A DNA stretch of 64,000 nucleotides from contig NZ_AUBM01000014.1 in NCBI RefSeq assembly GCF_000429245.1, positions 1-64,000 of the forward strand, read 5' to 3'. Source of the stretch: Schaalia georgiae DSM 6843 (lineage in GTDB: Bacteria > Actinomycetota > Actinomycetes > Actinomycetales > Actinomycetaceae). A program made the translations under genes and the position numbers. Below, one piece after another: positions 17,484-27,899 of this stretch (its first letter is position 1; each line of letters opens with the position of its first letter). The notes under the pieces are model-generated. The model saw nothing but the letters and a program-made list of their open reading frames with translations. It made no database searches and was not told the origin of the DNA.

Positions 17484-19160
17484 ATGGAACTGTTAGACCG
17501 CGCCCAGCAGTGGGCCGACCACGATCCCGACGGGCGGACGGCCGCCGCCCTCGCCGCCTCCGTCGCCGCAGCGCGCGGTGGCGACGCCACCGCCCTCGAG
17601 GAGGTGGCCGGGGCCATGGCAGGGCCCCTCGAGTTCGGGACCGCCGGCCTGCGCGGCCGGATGGGCCCCGGGGAGTCCCGCATGAACCTCGCGGTCGTGA
17701 TCCGGGCGACCGCAGGACTGTGCGCTTTCCTCAAGGGCAAGATCGACCGCGCCCCCCGCGTCGTCATCGGCTGCGACGCGCGCCACGGCTCGGTGGACTT
17801 CGCCCTGGCCGCCGCCAGGGTCGCCTCGGCGGCCGGGTGCCACGTCCTCAAACTGCCCCCCATGAACCCCACGCCCCTGACCGCGTTCTCCATGCGCCAC
17901 CTCGACGCTGACGCGGGGATCATGGTCACGGCCTCGCACAATCCGGCCATGGACAACGGCTACAAGGTCTACCTGGGCGGGGCCGTCGTCACCGGCGCCG
18001 GGCAGGGCGTCCAGATCGTGCCCCCCTACGACGCCGAGATCGCGGCCGCCATCGCCAGCGCGCCCCCGGCCGACCAGGTCCCACAGGACGACGCCAGGAT
18101 CGAGGCCGTCGATCCGCGCGACGACTACGTGGCAGCGGCCAGCGCCATGGCCCGCGGTAGCGCTGCCGAGAAGGCCGCCCTCCGTATCACCCTCACCGCT
18201 ATGCACGGCGTCGGCGCTGCCCTCACCACGCGGGTCCTCGCCGAGGCGGGCTTTCCCGATGTCCGGCTCGTGGCGGAGCAGGCCGAACCGGATCCCGACT
18301 TCTCCACGGTCCCCTTCCCGAACCCGGAGGAGCCCGGTGCCCTCGACCTGGCGATGGAACGTGCCCGCGAGGAGGGGTCGGATGTGATCATCGCGGTCGA
18401 TCCTGACGCGGACCGCTGCGCCGTCGCCGTTCCGGATCCCGGCTCCGCCCGGGGCTGGCGCCAACTCACCGGCGACGAGACGGGCTCGCTGCTGGGCGAC
18501 TACCTGGCCGAACGCGCCCCACAGGGCGCGGTCCTGGCGAACTCCATCGTCTCCTCCCGCCTGCTCGAGCGGATCGCCGGGGCCCACGGCCTGGACTACA
18601 GTCCCGCGCTGACCGGCTTCAAATGGATCGCCCGCGTCCCCGGCCTGTTCTTCGGCTACGAGGAGGCGATCGGCTTCTGCCCCAACCCCGAGCTCGTGCG
18701 GGACAAGGACGGGATCGCGACATCCGTCGTCGTCGCCTCCCTCTTCGCTGCCCTGAAGGCCCAGGGGCGCACGGCGGTGGACGAGCTGGAGCGCCTGGCG
18801 CGCGCCCACGGCCTCCACATGACGACGCCCCTCACCTTCCGCGTCGACAACCTCGGCCTCATCGCCGAGGGCATGGAGAGGCTGCGGTCTGCGCCGCCGA
18901 GCACCCTGGCGGGCTCGCCGGTCGAGTCGGTCATCGACCTGTCGGAGGGCTACCAGGGGCTTCCGGGGACGGACGCGCTCCTGGTGACCACTGAGGCGGG
19001 CGACCGCGTCGTCGCCAGGCCCTCGGGCACCGAGCCCAAGCTCAAGTGCTACCTCGAGGTCGTCCTGCCCGTGGAGGACGGCGCGCCCGTCCCCTGGGAA
19101 GAGGCGAGGAAGCGCCTCGAGCGCATCAAGGAGGAGTTCGGAGCGGCGATCGGCATCTGA
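17484..19160 (+). CDS. Phosphohexomutase family enzyme, probable phosphopentomutase
   Basis: A 558-residue alpha-D-phosphohexomutase with all four signature loops: phosphoserine loop TASHNP (Ser151), metal loop DPDADRC (about 310), sugar loop GYEEAIGF (about 391) and phosphate loop ARPSGTEPK (about 510). Length and motifs fit the PgcA/ManB-like group that includes phosphoglucomutases and phosphopentomutases. Placed 10 bp after deoC with deoD and deoA nearby, and with no deoB seen in the window, it most likely moves phosphate from C1 to C5 of (deoxy)ribose. A general phosphoglucomutase role remains possible. AAGGAGG precedes the ATG. Confidence 0.85.
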   Translation: MELLDRAQQWADHDPDGRTAAALAASVAAARGGDATALEEVAGAMAGPLEFGTAGLRGRMGPGESRMNLAVVIRATAGLCAFLKGKIDRAPRVVIGCDARHGSVDFALAAARVASAAGCHVLKLPPMNPTPLTAFSMRHLDADAGIMVTASHNPAMDNGYKVYLGGAVVTGAGQGVQIVPPYDAEIAAAIASAPPADQVPQDDARIEAVDPRDDYVAAASAMARGSAAEKAALRITLTAMHGVGAALTTRVLAEAGFPDVRLVAEQAEPDPDFSTVPFPNPEEPGALDLAMERAREEGSDVIIAVDPDADRCAVAVPDPGSARGWRQLTGDETGSLLGDYLAERAPQGAVLANSIVSSRLLERIAGAHGLDYSPALTGFKWIARVPGLFFGYEEAIGFCPNPELVRDKDGIATSVVVASLFAALKAQGRTAVDELERLARAHGLHMTTPLTFRVDNLGLIAEGMERLRSAPPSTLAGSPVESVIDLSEGYQGLPGTDALLVTTEAGDRVVARPSGTEPKLKCYLEVVLPVEDGAPVPWEEARKRLERIKEEFGAAIGI

Positions 19161-19171
19161 GAGCCGCCTGG

Positions 19172-19208
19172 CGTGGGCGGGGCCGTCCTTGGGGCGGCCC
19201 CGCCCACG
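19172..19208 (+). terminator. Terminator of the deo operon
   Basis: A 14-bp perfect stem CGTGGGCGGGGCCG (19172-19185) with its complement (19195-19208) and a 9-nt loop, followed by TTCTC. Confidence 0.75.
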
Positions 19209-19316
19209 TTCTCGCACTCCGGGGGCGCTGCGGCGGAGCGACGGGCACTGCGCCGGGCCCTCCGCCGCCCGATCCGTGTGGACGGCACTCCCTGGCGGAG
19301 ACGAATTACATCACGG

Positions 19317-19322
19317 TATAGT
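19317..19322 (+). promoter_or_regulatory. -10 box of a leaderless transcript
   Basis: TATAGT ends 7 nt before the ATG at 19330 and no ribosome-binding site lies between them. Transcription would start at or next to the initiation codon. The -35 region is weak. Confidence 0.5.
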
Positions 19323-19329
19323 TGCGTAT

Positions 19330-20151
19330 ATGAGTGACGAGAGCTCCACGTCCAAGGTCCCGCTCCCCTTCTCCCAGCGGCCCGTCGACAAGGCGCCGGG
19401 GCACTGGGTGCTCGCCCGCGCCGGGAAGAGGGTGCTGCGCCCGGGCGGGGCCGCCCTGACGCGGTCCATGCTGTCCCGCGCGGGGCTGGCCGGGGCTGAT
19501 GTCGTCGAGTTCGCCCCCGGGCTGGGCGTCACCGCCGGGTGGATCCTGGAAGGCGGGCCCGCCTCGTACACCGGCGTCGAGCAGGACCCCGACGCTGCCG
19601 CACGCGTGAACCGGATCGTCCGGGGAAAGGGGCGCTGCGTGAACGCCGACGCGCGGCGGACCGGGTTGGACGGCGGCTGCGCGGACGTGGTCGTCGGTGA
19701 GGCGATGCTCTCCATGCAGTCGGATCGCGCGAAAGCTGAGATCATCTCCGAGGCCGCGCGCCTGCTGCGCCCCGGTGGGCGCTACGCCATCCACGAGCTC
19801 GCCCTGGCCCCCGACGACATCGACGAGGCCGTCGCCACCGACCTGCGCAAGGCGCTGGCGCGCGCGATCAACGTCAACGCGAGGCCCAGCACCGTGAAGG
19901 CGTGGAAAGAGCACTTGGAGGCCGCGGGCCTGGTCGTCGAGCACGTGGGAACCGCCCCGATGGCCCTGCTGAGCCCGGGGCGCGTCATCGCCGACGAGGG
20001 CGTGGGCGGCGCCGCGCGCATAGTCCGGAACCTCGCGCGGGACAAGGACCTGCGCGCACGCGTCCTCACCATGAGGCGCACTTTCAAGAAACACGAGAAG
20101 AGCATGCGCGGTGTGGCGATCGTCGCCCGCAAACCCAAGGAGGATGAATGA
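19330..20151 (+). CDS. SAM-dependent methyltransferase, class I
   Basis: A 273-residue protein with a Rossmann methyltransferase core: VVEFAPGLGVTAGWIL (motif I, SAM binding, about 57-72), YTGVEQDPDAA (motif II acidic loop), ADVVVGEAMLSMQ and LLRPGGRYAIHEL (motif post-I/III). The substrate is not evident. The start is ATG 19330, chosen because a -10 box lies 7 nt before it and no upstream ATG has a ribosome site. It overlaps the cupin gene by 4 bp (ATGA), so the two should work together, possibly in small-molecule modification. Confidence 0.8.
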   Translation: MSDESSTSKVPLPFSQRPVDKAPGHWVLARAGKRVLRPGGAALTRSMLSRAGLAGADVVEFAPGLGVTAGWILEGGPASYTGVEQDPDAAARVNRIVRGKGRCVNADARRTGLDGGCADVVVGEAMLSMQSDRAKAEIISEAARLLRPGGRYAIHELALAPDDIDEAVATDLRKALARAINVNARPSTVKAWKEHLEAAGLVVEHVGTAPMALLSPGRVIADEGVGGAARIVRNLARDKDLRARVLTMRRTFKKHEKSMRGVAIVARKPKEDE

Positions 20152-20519
20152 GCCTGAGCGCGGATTCGAGCACTGATCGGATCGTCCCCGTGATGACCGA
20201 CCTGCAGGACGTCGCCGCGATGGTGGCCGTCAACGAGGGCGCGACCGTGTCGCGCACCGTCATGCACGCCGAGGGCGTGCGCCTCGTCCTGTTCAGCTTC
20301 GACACCGACGAGTACCTCAGCGAGCACACGGCGGCCATGCCGGTCCTGCTCTTCGCGTTGGAGGGGGCGCTGGAGATCGAGGCGGACGGCCGCGTCGTCG
20401 TCCTCAAGCCCGGCGATGTCATCCACTTCGGCACGCGCCTGCCCCACGCGGTGCGCGCCCTGGAGCCCTCCAAGCTGGCCCTGTACATGCTGGACAAGCG
20501 CGAGAAGCCCCAGCAGTAG
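20148..20519 (+). CDS. Small cupin-domain protein
   Basis: A 123-residue single cupin barrel: PVLLFALEGALEIEADGR (motif 1, lacking the usual His-His pair) and VVLKPGDVIHFGTRLPHAVRA (motif 2 with PGD and the metal-ligand His, quoted in part). Motif 1 lacks most metal ligands, so it may bind a ligand rather than catalyse. It is translationally coupled to the methyltransferase upstream. Function unknown. Confidence 0.8.
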   Translation: MSLSADSSTDRIVPVMTDLQDVAAMVAVNEGATVSRTVMHAEGVRLVLFSFDTDEYLSEHTAAMPVLLFALEGALEIEADGRVVVLKPGDVIHFGTRLPHAVRALEPSKLALYMLDKREKPQQ

Positions 20520-20556
20520 CGTGGAACGCGCGTGGAACAACGCGCAGAGGGGTTGA

Positions 20557-20588
20557 GGGGGCGCGGCCGCGAGGGCGGTGGCGCCCCC
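20557..20588. terminator. Bidirectional hairpin between convergent genes
   Basis: GGGGGCGC (20557-20564) pairs with GCGCCCCC (20581-20588) across a 16-nt loop. It lies between the cupin gene and the oppositely oriented response-regulator gene. Confidence 0.45.
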
Positions 20589-20654
20589 CATCGCCACCCG
20601 GACGGGCGCGCGGACCGTGCGCCGGCTGTTGGGCAACGGCGGGCACCGGTGCGC

Positions 20655-21386
20655 TCACCCGTGCGAAGGAGGCGGGGACAGGACCATGTCGGCGTCCATG
20701 AGGCCGGCGCGCAGCGCGAGGAGCACCAGTTGCACGCGGTCGCGAGCCCCCGTTTTGGCCAACAGGTGGCCCACGTGGGTCTTCACAGTCGCCATCGACA
20801 CCCACTGCGCGTCGCAGATCTCCTGATTCGTCAGCCCGCGCGCGATCAGGCGCAGGATCTCGACCTCCTTGCCCGTCAGGCCCGCTCGTTCCAGGATCCC
20901 ACGGCCGTCAGCAGCGGCATCCGCCGGGATGGGGACCGTGGCCAGGGGAGGGGTGCCCGGAGCGCGCAACGCGCGCAGCAGGGTCGAGGTGGGGCCCGGG
21001 GAGATCACCGAGTCACCCGAGTGGACGGTGCGCACTGCGTCGATCAACCCAGGCGGGGGAGTGGTCTTGAGCAGGAACCCCGAGGCGCCCGCGTCGATGC
21101 CGCGCAGAACGGAGTCGTCCGTGTTGAAAGTGGTGAGGATGACGATTCTGCTCGCAGTGCCCTCATCGACGAGGCGCCGCGTCGCCTCGATACCGTCCAT
21201 GACAGGCATCTGCACGTCCATGAGCAGCACATCGACTGGATCACGGCGGGCGCGGGCCAGCGCGTCCTGGCCGTGGACGGCCTGCCAGCGGACGGCGAAG
21301 TCCTGCTGGGACGCCAGGATCATCGCCAACCCCTGGGCGAACAGGGGCTCGTCGTCGGCCAGGCCGATGCGGATCGGCGCGCTCAC
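20655..21386 (-). CDS. NarL/LuxR-family response regulator
   Basis: A 243-residue regulator: receiver domain (about 4-120) with acidic pocket ADDE, phospho-acceptor Asp57 in LLMDVQMPVMDG, switch Thr85 and Lys107, then a LuxR-type helix-turn-helix (about 170-230; GLTGKEVEILRLIARGLTN, VKTHVGHLLAKTG). The start is GTG 21386, which overlaps the kinase stop (GTGA), so kinase and regulator are coupled. It probably acts on the divergent ABC operon through the palindrome at 22668-22683. Confidence 0.93.
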   Translation of the reverse strand: MSAPIRIGLADDEPLFAQGLAMILASQQDFAVRWQAVHGQDALARARRDPVDVLLMDVQMPVMDGIEATRRLVDEGTASRIVILTTFNTDDSVLRGIDAGASGFLLKTTPPPGLIDAVRTVHSGDSVISPGPTSTLLRALRAPGTPPLATVPIPADAAADGRGILERAGLTGKEVEILRLIARGLTNQEICDAQWVSMATVKTHVGHLLAKTGARDRVQLVLLALRAGLMDADMVLSPPPSHG

Positions 21387-22633
21387 ACCCCGGCCTCCAT
21401 CTCCACGCGCCACACGCCCCCGCGCGGCCCCACCCCGCAGCGCAGCCCCACCCCGTGGGCGCGCGAGGCCATCGAGACCACGCCCAGGCCACCGGTCCGC
21501 TCCGACGGGACCCCCGCGATCGGGTTCTCCACCGTCAGCGACACCTGCGGTCCCATGGAGCGCCCGGCGACATTGATCGGCCCAGGTGCTCTGTGGCGCA
21601 TCGCGTTGGTCAGGGCCTCCCGGCAGTTGCGCACCATGGCGTCCTCCTGTTCGGGTGCCATCGTGGGCGGCGCCGACACGTCGAGATCGAGGCGCACCGG
21701 AGCCGCGCACGCCACCACCAGCGCGGACACCCGCTCCCACAGGCCCCCGCCCGCGCCGACGGCGCTCGAGGGCGCTGCGCACCCGTCACCCGGGGTGGTC
21801 GTTCCCGCTGCCCCGGGCACCGTACCGGACGAAAGAACCGCGTCCCCGTCCCCGCGCAGCAGGGCGACCATATCGTGCACCTGGTCGACCCCCTCCCGAC
21901 TGATCCTGGCAATGGTCGCTAGAGCCTCGTCGGCGCGCGCGGGATCAGCCGCGAGGACACAGCGGGCGCCCTCGGCCTGCGCGCTGATGGCGGTGAGGGT
22001 GTGCCCCAACAGGTCGTGGAGGTCCCCGGCCAGCCGGTTCCTCTCGTGGGCGACGGCAAGGCGCGCCAGGGTGTGCTGCTGCTCCTCCAGCATCGCCAGG
22101 CGTTCGGCGGCCAAGTGTCTGCGGTCCCTGATCGACCTGCTGCGAGCCCCTCCGAGCGCCGCGACCGCGAGAGCCAGCGCGGTGGCCATGCCGAGTACGG
22201 CGAAACCCCTCAGGCCGGGGGGCTCGTGGACCCGCACCGCGCGCACCGAGATCACCGCGACCGCTCCGGAGCAGAAGAACACGAGCAAAGCCCACCGCCA
22301 CGGGGGCGCCAGGCGCGACTGGGTGGTCCACACCGCGACGAGCGCGCCAACCAGTGCCACCAGCGTCAAATCCTCGATGAGCAGCGCGTGGACCACCAGG
22401 ACCACCCCGATCACGAGCACCGAGGCTAGGGGGAACGCGCGCCTGAAGGCGATGGCCGCTCCGCACAGCACCGCCAGGACGCGGAACACCGCGGCCTCAC
22501 CTGCGAACGCGGTGACAAGGCCGCTCGAGGACAGGACCGCGACGGACAATCCGAGCAGCGCGTCCGTCCAATGAGGCACGGGGCGCGGCCGCGGCGCGGC
22601 CGGGGGGAGAAAAGGGGGAGAGAGCTGCTTCAT
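21383..22633 (-). CDS. Sensor histidine kinase, HisKA_3 (NarL-type) family
   Basis: A 416-residue membrane kinase. Five or so hydrophobic segments lie between residues 22 and 162, with no large outer domain, as in sensors that perceive membrane or peptide stress. The HisKA_3 box ERNRLAGDLHDLLGHTLTAI places phospho-acceptor His206. The ATPase domain follows, with N box ALTNAMRHR and G box GGLGVVSMASRAHG. ATG 22633 lies 6 nt after TAGGGT, a possible -10, so the message may be leaderless, though AGGA is also close. It is divergent from a LanFEG-like exporter. Confidence 0.92.
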   Translation of the reverse strand: MKQLSPPFLPPAAPRPRPVPHWTDALLGLSVAVLSSSGLVTAFAGEAAVFRVLAVLCGAAIAFRRAFPLASVLVIGVVLVVHALLIEDLTLVALVGALVAVWTTQSRLAPPWRWALLVFFCSGAVAVISVRAVRVHEPPGLRGFAVLGMATALALAVAALGGARSRSIRDRRHLAAERLAMLEEQQHTLARLAVAHERNRLAGDLHDLLGHTLTAISAQAEGARCVLAADPARADEALATIARISREGVDQVHDMVALLRGDGDAVLSSGTVPGAAGTTTPGDGCAAPSSAVGAGGGLWERVSALVVACAAPVRLDLDVSAPPTMAPEQEDAMVRNCREALTNAMRHRAPGPINVAGRSMGPQVSLTVENPIAGVPSERTGGLGVVSMASRAHGVGLRCGVGPRGGVWRVEMEAGV

Positions 22634-22667
22634 GGTCCTACCCTAGGTCAGGGCGGCCACCGCACCG

Positions 22668-22683
22668 TCATACCCTGGTATGA
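22668..22683. promoter_or_regulatory. Palindromic operator candidate between kinase and ABC operons
   Basis: TCATACC-CT-GGTATGA is a perfect 7-bp inverted repeat with a 2-bp spacer. It lies in the 118-bp divergent intergenic region, near where the -35 of the kinase promoter would be. It is the obvious binding site for the LuxR-type regulator. Confidence 0.6.
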
Positions 22684-22751
22684 GGACGCCCCGCTTGGAA
22701 CCATCCCACGGGGCGATGCCGATTGCGCCGCCGCAGGGCACAGTGGGTGCC

Positions 22752-23717
22752 ATGACAGCACACGCACCACTCCGGATGACGCCGCGGACCGCACCCCGGT
22801 CCCCCGCATACGACGGCCCCGACCTGGTCGTCGCCACCTCCGATCTGACGAAGTCGTTCGCTGGGCGCACCGTCGTCGACTCCCTCGACCTGCGCGTGCC
22901 CACGGGATGCGTCTACGGGTTCCTTGGCCCCAACGGCTCCGGCAAATCCACCACTATGAAGATGCTGCTCGGCCTGCTGCGGCCGACGCGGGGCCGGATC
23001 AGTGTCTTCGGCACCCCCCTCACAGGAGCCAACGCGGGCGCAATGATGCCGCGGATCGGGTCCATGATCGAGCGCCCACCCGGCTACGGGCACCTCACGG
23101 GCGCCGAGAACATGGCGGTGGTCGCCCGCATGCTGGGGCTGAGCCGGGAGCAGACCGAACGCGCCCTTGCCCTGGTCCGCCTCACCGAGCACAAGAACCG
23201 CCTGCAGCGCACCTACTCCCTGGGCATGAAGCAGAGGCTCGGTATTGCGATGGCGCTGGCCCGGGACCCGCGGCTGCTGGTCCTGGACGAGCCGACTAAC
23301 GGCCTCGACCCCGCCGGGATTGAGGAGATCCGCGAACTGCTTATCCGCCTGGCCTCCGAGGGCGTCTCAGTCATGGTCTCCAGCCACCTCCTGGACGAGA
23401 TCGACAAGATGGCTTCCGTCCTGGGGATCCTCTCCGCGGGACGCCTCGTGTTCCAGGGGACCCGCGCGGAGCTCTTCGCCCGCTCACTGCCCGACCTCTT
23501 CGTCTCGACGCCGCAGGCCCGGGAGGCGCTCGCCCTGGGACTGCCCGGGCGCCCCGTGGCCGGCGGCATCGCGGTCCCCGGCCTCGACCAGGGGGGAGCC
23601 GCTCGGATGATCGAGGCACTGGTGCGCCACGGCATCACCCTGTACGAGGTGCGCCGCGTGGACCAGTCCCTCGAGGACGTTTTCATGGCCCTCACCGGAG
23701 GGGCGGGGGCGCTGTGA
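22752..23717 (+). CDS. ABC exporter ATP-binding subunit (BcrA/LanF type)
   Basis: A 321-residue ATPase with Walker A GPNGSGKST, Q loop, signature YSLGMKQRLGIAMAL, Walker B LLVLDEPTNGLDP, H loop SSHLLDE, and an approximately 90-residue C-terminal extension as in bacitracin and lantibiotic self-protection exporters. The open frame begins at 22680, but ATG 22752 is preferred. It gives the usual family N-terminus and follows CACAGT by 7 nt with no ribosome site, a pattern seen at other starts here. It overlaps the first permease (GTGA). Likely role: antimicrobial-peptide resistance or sensing with the adjacent two-component system. Confidence 0.88.
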   Translation: MTAHAPLRMTPRTAPRSPAYDGPDLVVATSDLTKSFAGRTVVDSLDLRVPTGCVYGFLGPNGSGKSTTMKMLLGLLRPTRGRISVFGTPLTGANAGAMMPRIGSMIERPPGYGHLTGAENMAVVARMLGLSREQTERALALVRLTEHKNRLQRTYSLGMKQRLGIAMALARDPRLLVLDEPTNGLDPAGIEEIRELLIRLASEGVSVMVSSHLLDEIDKMASVLGILSAGRLVFQGTRAELFARSLPDLFVSTPQAREALALGLPGRPVAGGIAVPGLDQGGAARMIEALVRHGITLYEVRRVDQSLEDVFMALTGGAGAL

Positions 23718-24496
23718 TGGGGGCGATGGCACGCAGGATGCTGCTCGTGCGCCTCGAAGCGGCGAAGATGCGCCGCCTCCACACGATTCCCGTTGTCGCC
23801 GTCGCGGTCGCCGCGGCGGTCGCGCTGTCGTGCATGAACCTGTTCCGGCCCGAGGCGCCGGTGGTCGGTGCGGATCCGGATGCCTGGCCGTGGGCATCCT
23901 TGCTGCTGAATGCCGCCATGATGAACGCCCTGGTTCATCCCGTCCTGGTCGCCGTGATCGCCAGCCGCCAGACCGACATCGAGAACACCGGCGCGGGTTG
24001 GACGCTCAACTCAACGACGGGCGTGGGGCCCGGCGCGCTGTGCCGAGCGAAGACCACGCTCCTGGCGGCGGTGATGGCGCTCGCGGTGGCGGCGGAGACA
24101 GCGGCGACCATCGGCCTTGCCCGCCTGAGGGGGTACACGGTGCCCCTCGAATGGGGGCAGTGGATCCAGTACGCCGTCCTGCTGTGGCTGGTGGACGGCG
24201 TGTTCGTGGGTGCGCACGTGTGGTTGGCGGCGAAATGGGACAACCAGCTCATCTGCGTTGGAGTGGGTCTGCTGGGTGCCTTCACCGCGATGTACATGCT
24301 CCTAGCCCCGAGTGCCATCGCCCGCGTGGTCCCCTGGGGGTACTACGCGGTGATCACGAACACGCGACTAGTCGATCGGCAGGCCGGGGGCGTGCGCTAC
24401 GGGAGCATCGACCTTCCCTGGGTGGTCGGTTTCCTCCTCCTGGCCCTGGCCGTCCTGGCCTGGGCGACCCACCGCATGGATCGTGTTGAAAGGTGA
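23714..24496 (+). CDS. ABC-2 type permease (LanE/MutE-like)
   Basis: A 260-residue membrane protein with about six helices and an ABC-2 membrane layout: an N-terminal cytoplasmic segment MLLVRLEAAKMRRLHTIPV, then a helix, a long loop containing DIENTGAGWTLNSTTGV, and helices to the end. Translation starts at GTG 23714 or ATG 23717, overlapping the ATPase gene. One of two permeases of similar size, giving the F-E-G arrangement of lantibiotic immunity exporters. Confidence 0.82.
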   Translation: MMGAMARRMLLVRLEAAKMRRLHTIPVVAVAVAAAVALSCMNLFRPEAPVVGADPDAWPWASLLLNAAMMNALVHPVLVAVIASRQTDIENTGAGWTLNSTTGVGPGALCRAKTTLLAAVMALAVAAETAATIGLARLRGYTVPLEWGQWIQYAVLLWLVDGVFVGAHVWLAAKWDNQLICVGVGLLGAFTAMYMLLAPSAIARVVPWGYYAVITNTRLVDRQAGGVRYGSIDLPWVVGFLLLALAVLAWATHRMDRVER

Positions 24497-24501
24497 GAAC
24501 C

Positions 24502-25266
24502 ATGGGCCTCATCGCCGCCGAATTCCTCAAACTCCGCCGCTCTCGGGTGGGCGTTTTCGCCGTCCTGCTGCCCCTGCTGGCCACCGTTGCAGGAGCGGTA
24601 AACTACTGGGTGAACAGGGACGCCCTCAACGGTGGGTGGGACTCCCTGGCCAGCCAGGTCACCCTCTTCTACGGACTGATGTTCTTCAACCTGGGCGTGG
24701 CGCTCATGGCGGCGTCCGCGTGGCGTCCTGAGCACCGAGACGCCTCGTGGAACATTGTCCTCACCTCGGGGTACCGGCCCTGGGCGGTCGTCCTGGCGAA
24801 GTCCGTGGTCCTCGTCGTGCCGGTCGCCGTAGCGCAGGTGGTGCTCCTGGCACTCACCTGGGGCCTGGGCCTCACCATGGGCATGCCCGGGTGGCCGGGA
24901 GCGGCGTTCGCGCTGTCGTGCGCGCTCGCCGTCATCGTCGCCGTCCCCCTGGTCCTCGCGCAGTCGCTGCTGTCGATGCTCATGAAGTCGTTCGCGGCGC
25001 CCGTCGCCGTGTGCCTGCTGGTCTCCGGCGTCGGCTTCGGCTCGATCGCCGCCTCGACGGGCGCGGTCGGCGCACTGTCCTACGTGCTGCCCCAGGGCCT
25101 GGCCTCGCGAGCGCTGTTCCTGGGTTCTACGGCCGTGACGGCCACGGGTGGCCTTTCGCCCCAGTCCGTTGCGCCCCTGCTGGCGGCGTGCGCTGTGCTG
25201 AGCACTCTCCTCGTGTGCGCGACGGTCCTCATCGCTCCGCGCCGCACGATCGAGGCACACACCTGA
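24502..25266 (+). CDS. ABC-2 type permease (LanG/MutG-like)
   Basis: A 254-residue membrane protein with six predicted helices, beginning MGLIAAEFLKLRRSRVG, a basic juxtamembrane start typical of LanE/LanG subunits. RDASWNIVLTSGYRPW is the counterpart of the coupling loop in its partner. ATG 24502 follows AAAGGTGAG; GTG 24493, overlapping the previous stop, is the alternative. It completes the exporter unit. Confidence 0.8.
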   Translation: MGLIAAEFLKLRRSRVGVFAVLLPLLATVAGAVNYWVNRDALNGGWDSLASQVTLFYGLMFFNLGVALMAASAWRPEHRDASWNIVLTSGYRPWAVVLAKSVVLVVPVAVAQVVLLALTWGLGLTMGMPGWPGAAFALSCALAVIVAVPLVLAQSLLSMLMKSFAAPVAVCLLVSGVGFGSIAASTGAVGALSYVLPQGLASRALFLGSTAVTATGGLSPQSVAPLLAACAVLSTLLVCATVLIAPRRTIEAHT

Positions 25267-25377
25267 CGGGGCGGGGAATCACTGGCCCGCGGGCCGGGGA
25301 ACGGCGGCGACGGAGGGCGAGCGGCAGGAAGTCTGCGGTGCCCTCCGCCTCCACCAGGGGGCGCCGACCGCCGGGCC

Positions 25378-25737
25378 TCAGCCCAAGCGCGAGCGCGCCG
25401 CGGCCCCCGCCACCCGCCACAGGCCCGCCTCGACGACCAGGCCGCTCACCGCGAGGACGGCGCAGACGGACAGGGCCCCTCGCGGCCACATGAGGGCGGT
25501 CGCCGCCAACGCGGTGCCGTGGGACGCCCCCAGGACGCCCCCCGCGAAGAGGACGGGCCACGCCGCGCGGTGCGCGCGCTCCCACTGGGCCGACCCCGCT
25601 TCGACGGGCAGGGGCAGGGACAGGCGGCCCGAGGCGCGCCCGGCCCGTGCGCACACCCCGACAACCAGTTCGAATGCTCCGAAGACCGCCAGTCCAGCGC
25701 CCACGAGCACGAAGGCCCACTGGGCGGCTGTGTCCAT
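25378..25737 (-). CDS. Small membrane protein, function unknown
   Basis: A 119-residue protein with three or four hydrophobic segments (about 7-30, 60-80, 84-110). The reading frame is supported by a strong GGAGG 7 nt before ATG 25737 and by a GC-rich third position. It matches no family I can name. It lies convergent with the exporter operon and upstream of nothing obvious on its own strand. Confidence 0.65.
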   Translation of the reverse strand: MDTAAQWAFVLVGAGLAVFGAFELVVGVCARAGRASGRLSLPLPVEAGSAQWERAHRAAWPVLFAGGVLGASHGTALAATALMWPRGALSVCAVLAVSGLVVEAGLWRVAGAAARSRLG

Positions 25738-25814
25738 ATCAATCCTCCATTCCTAGCCGACGCCCGCGGCGCTCCGCGTCCCGGTAGAGCCGCGGGCGCC
25801 GGCACGAGCGGTGC

Positions 25815-27895
<2,081 letters not shown>

Positions 27896-27899
<4 letters not shown>

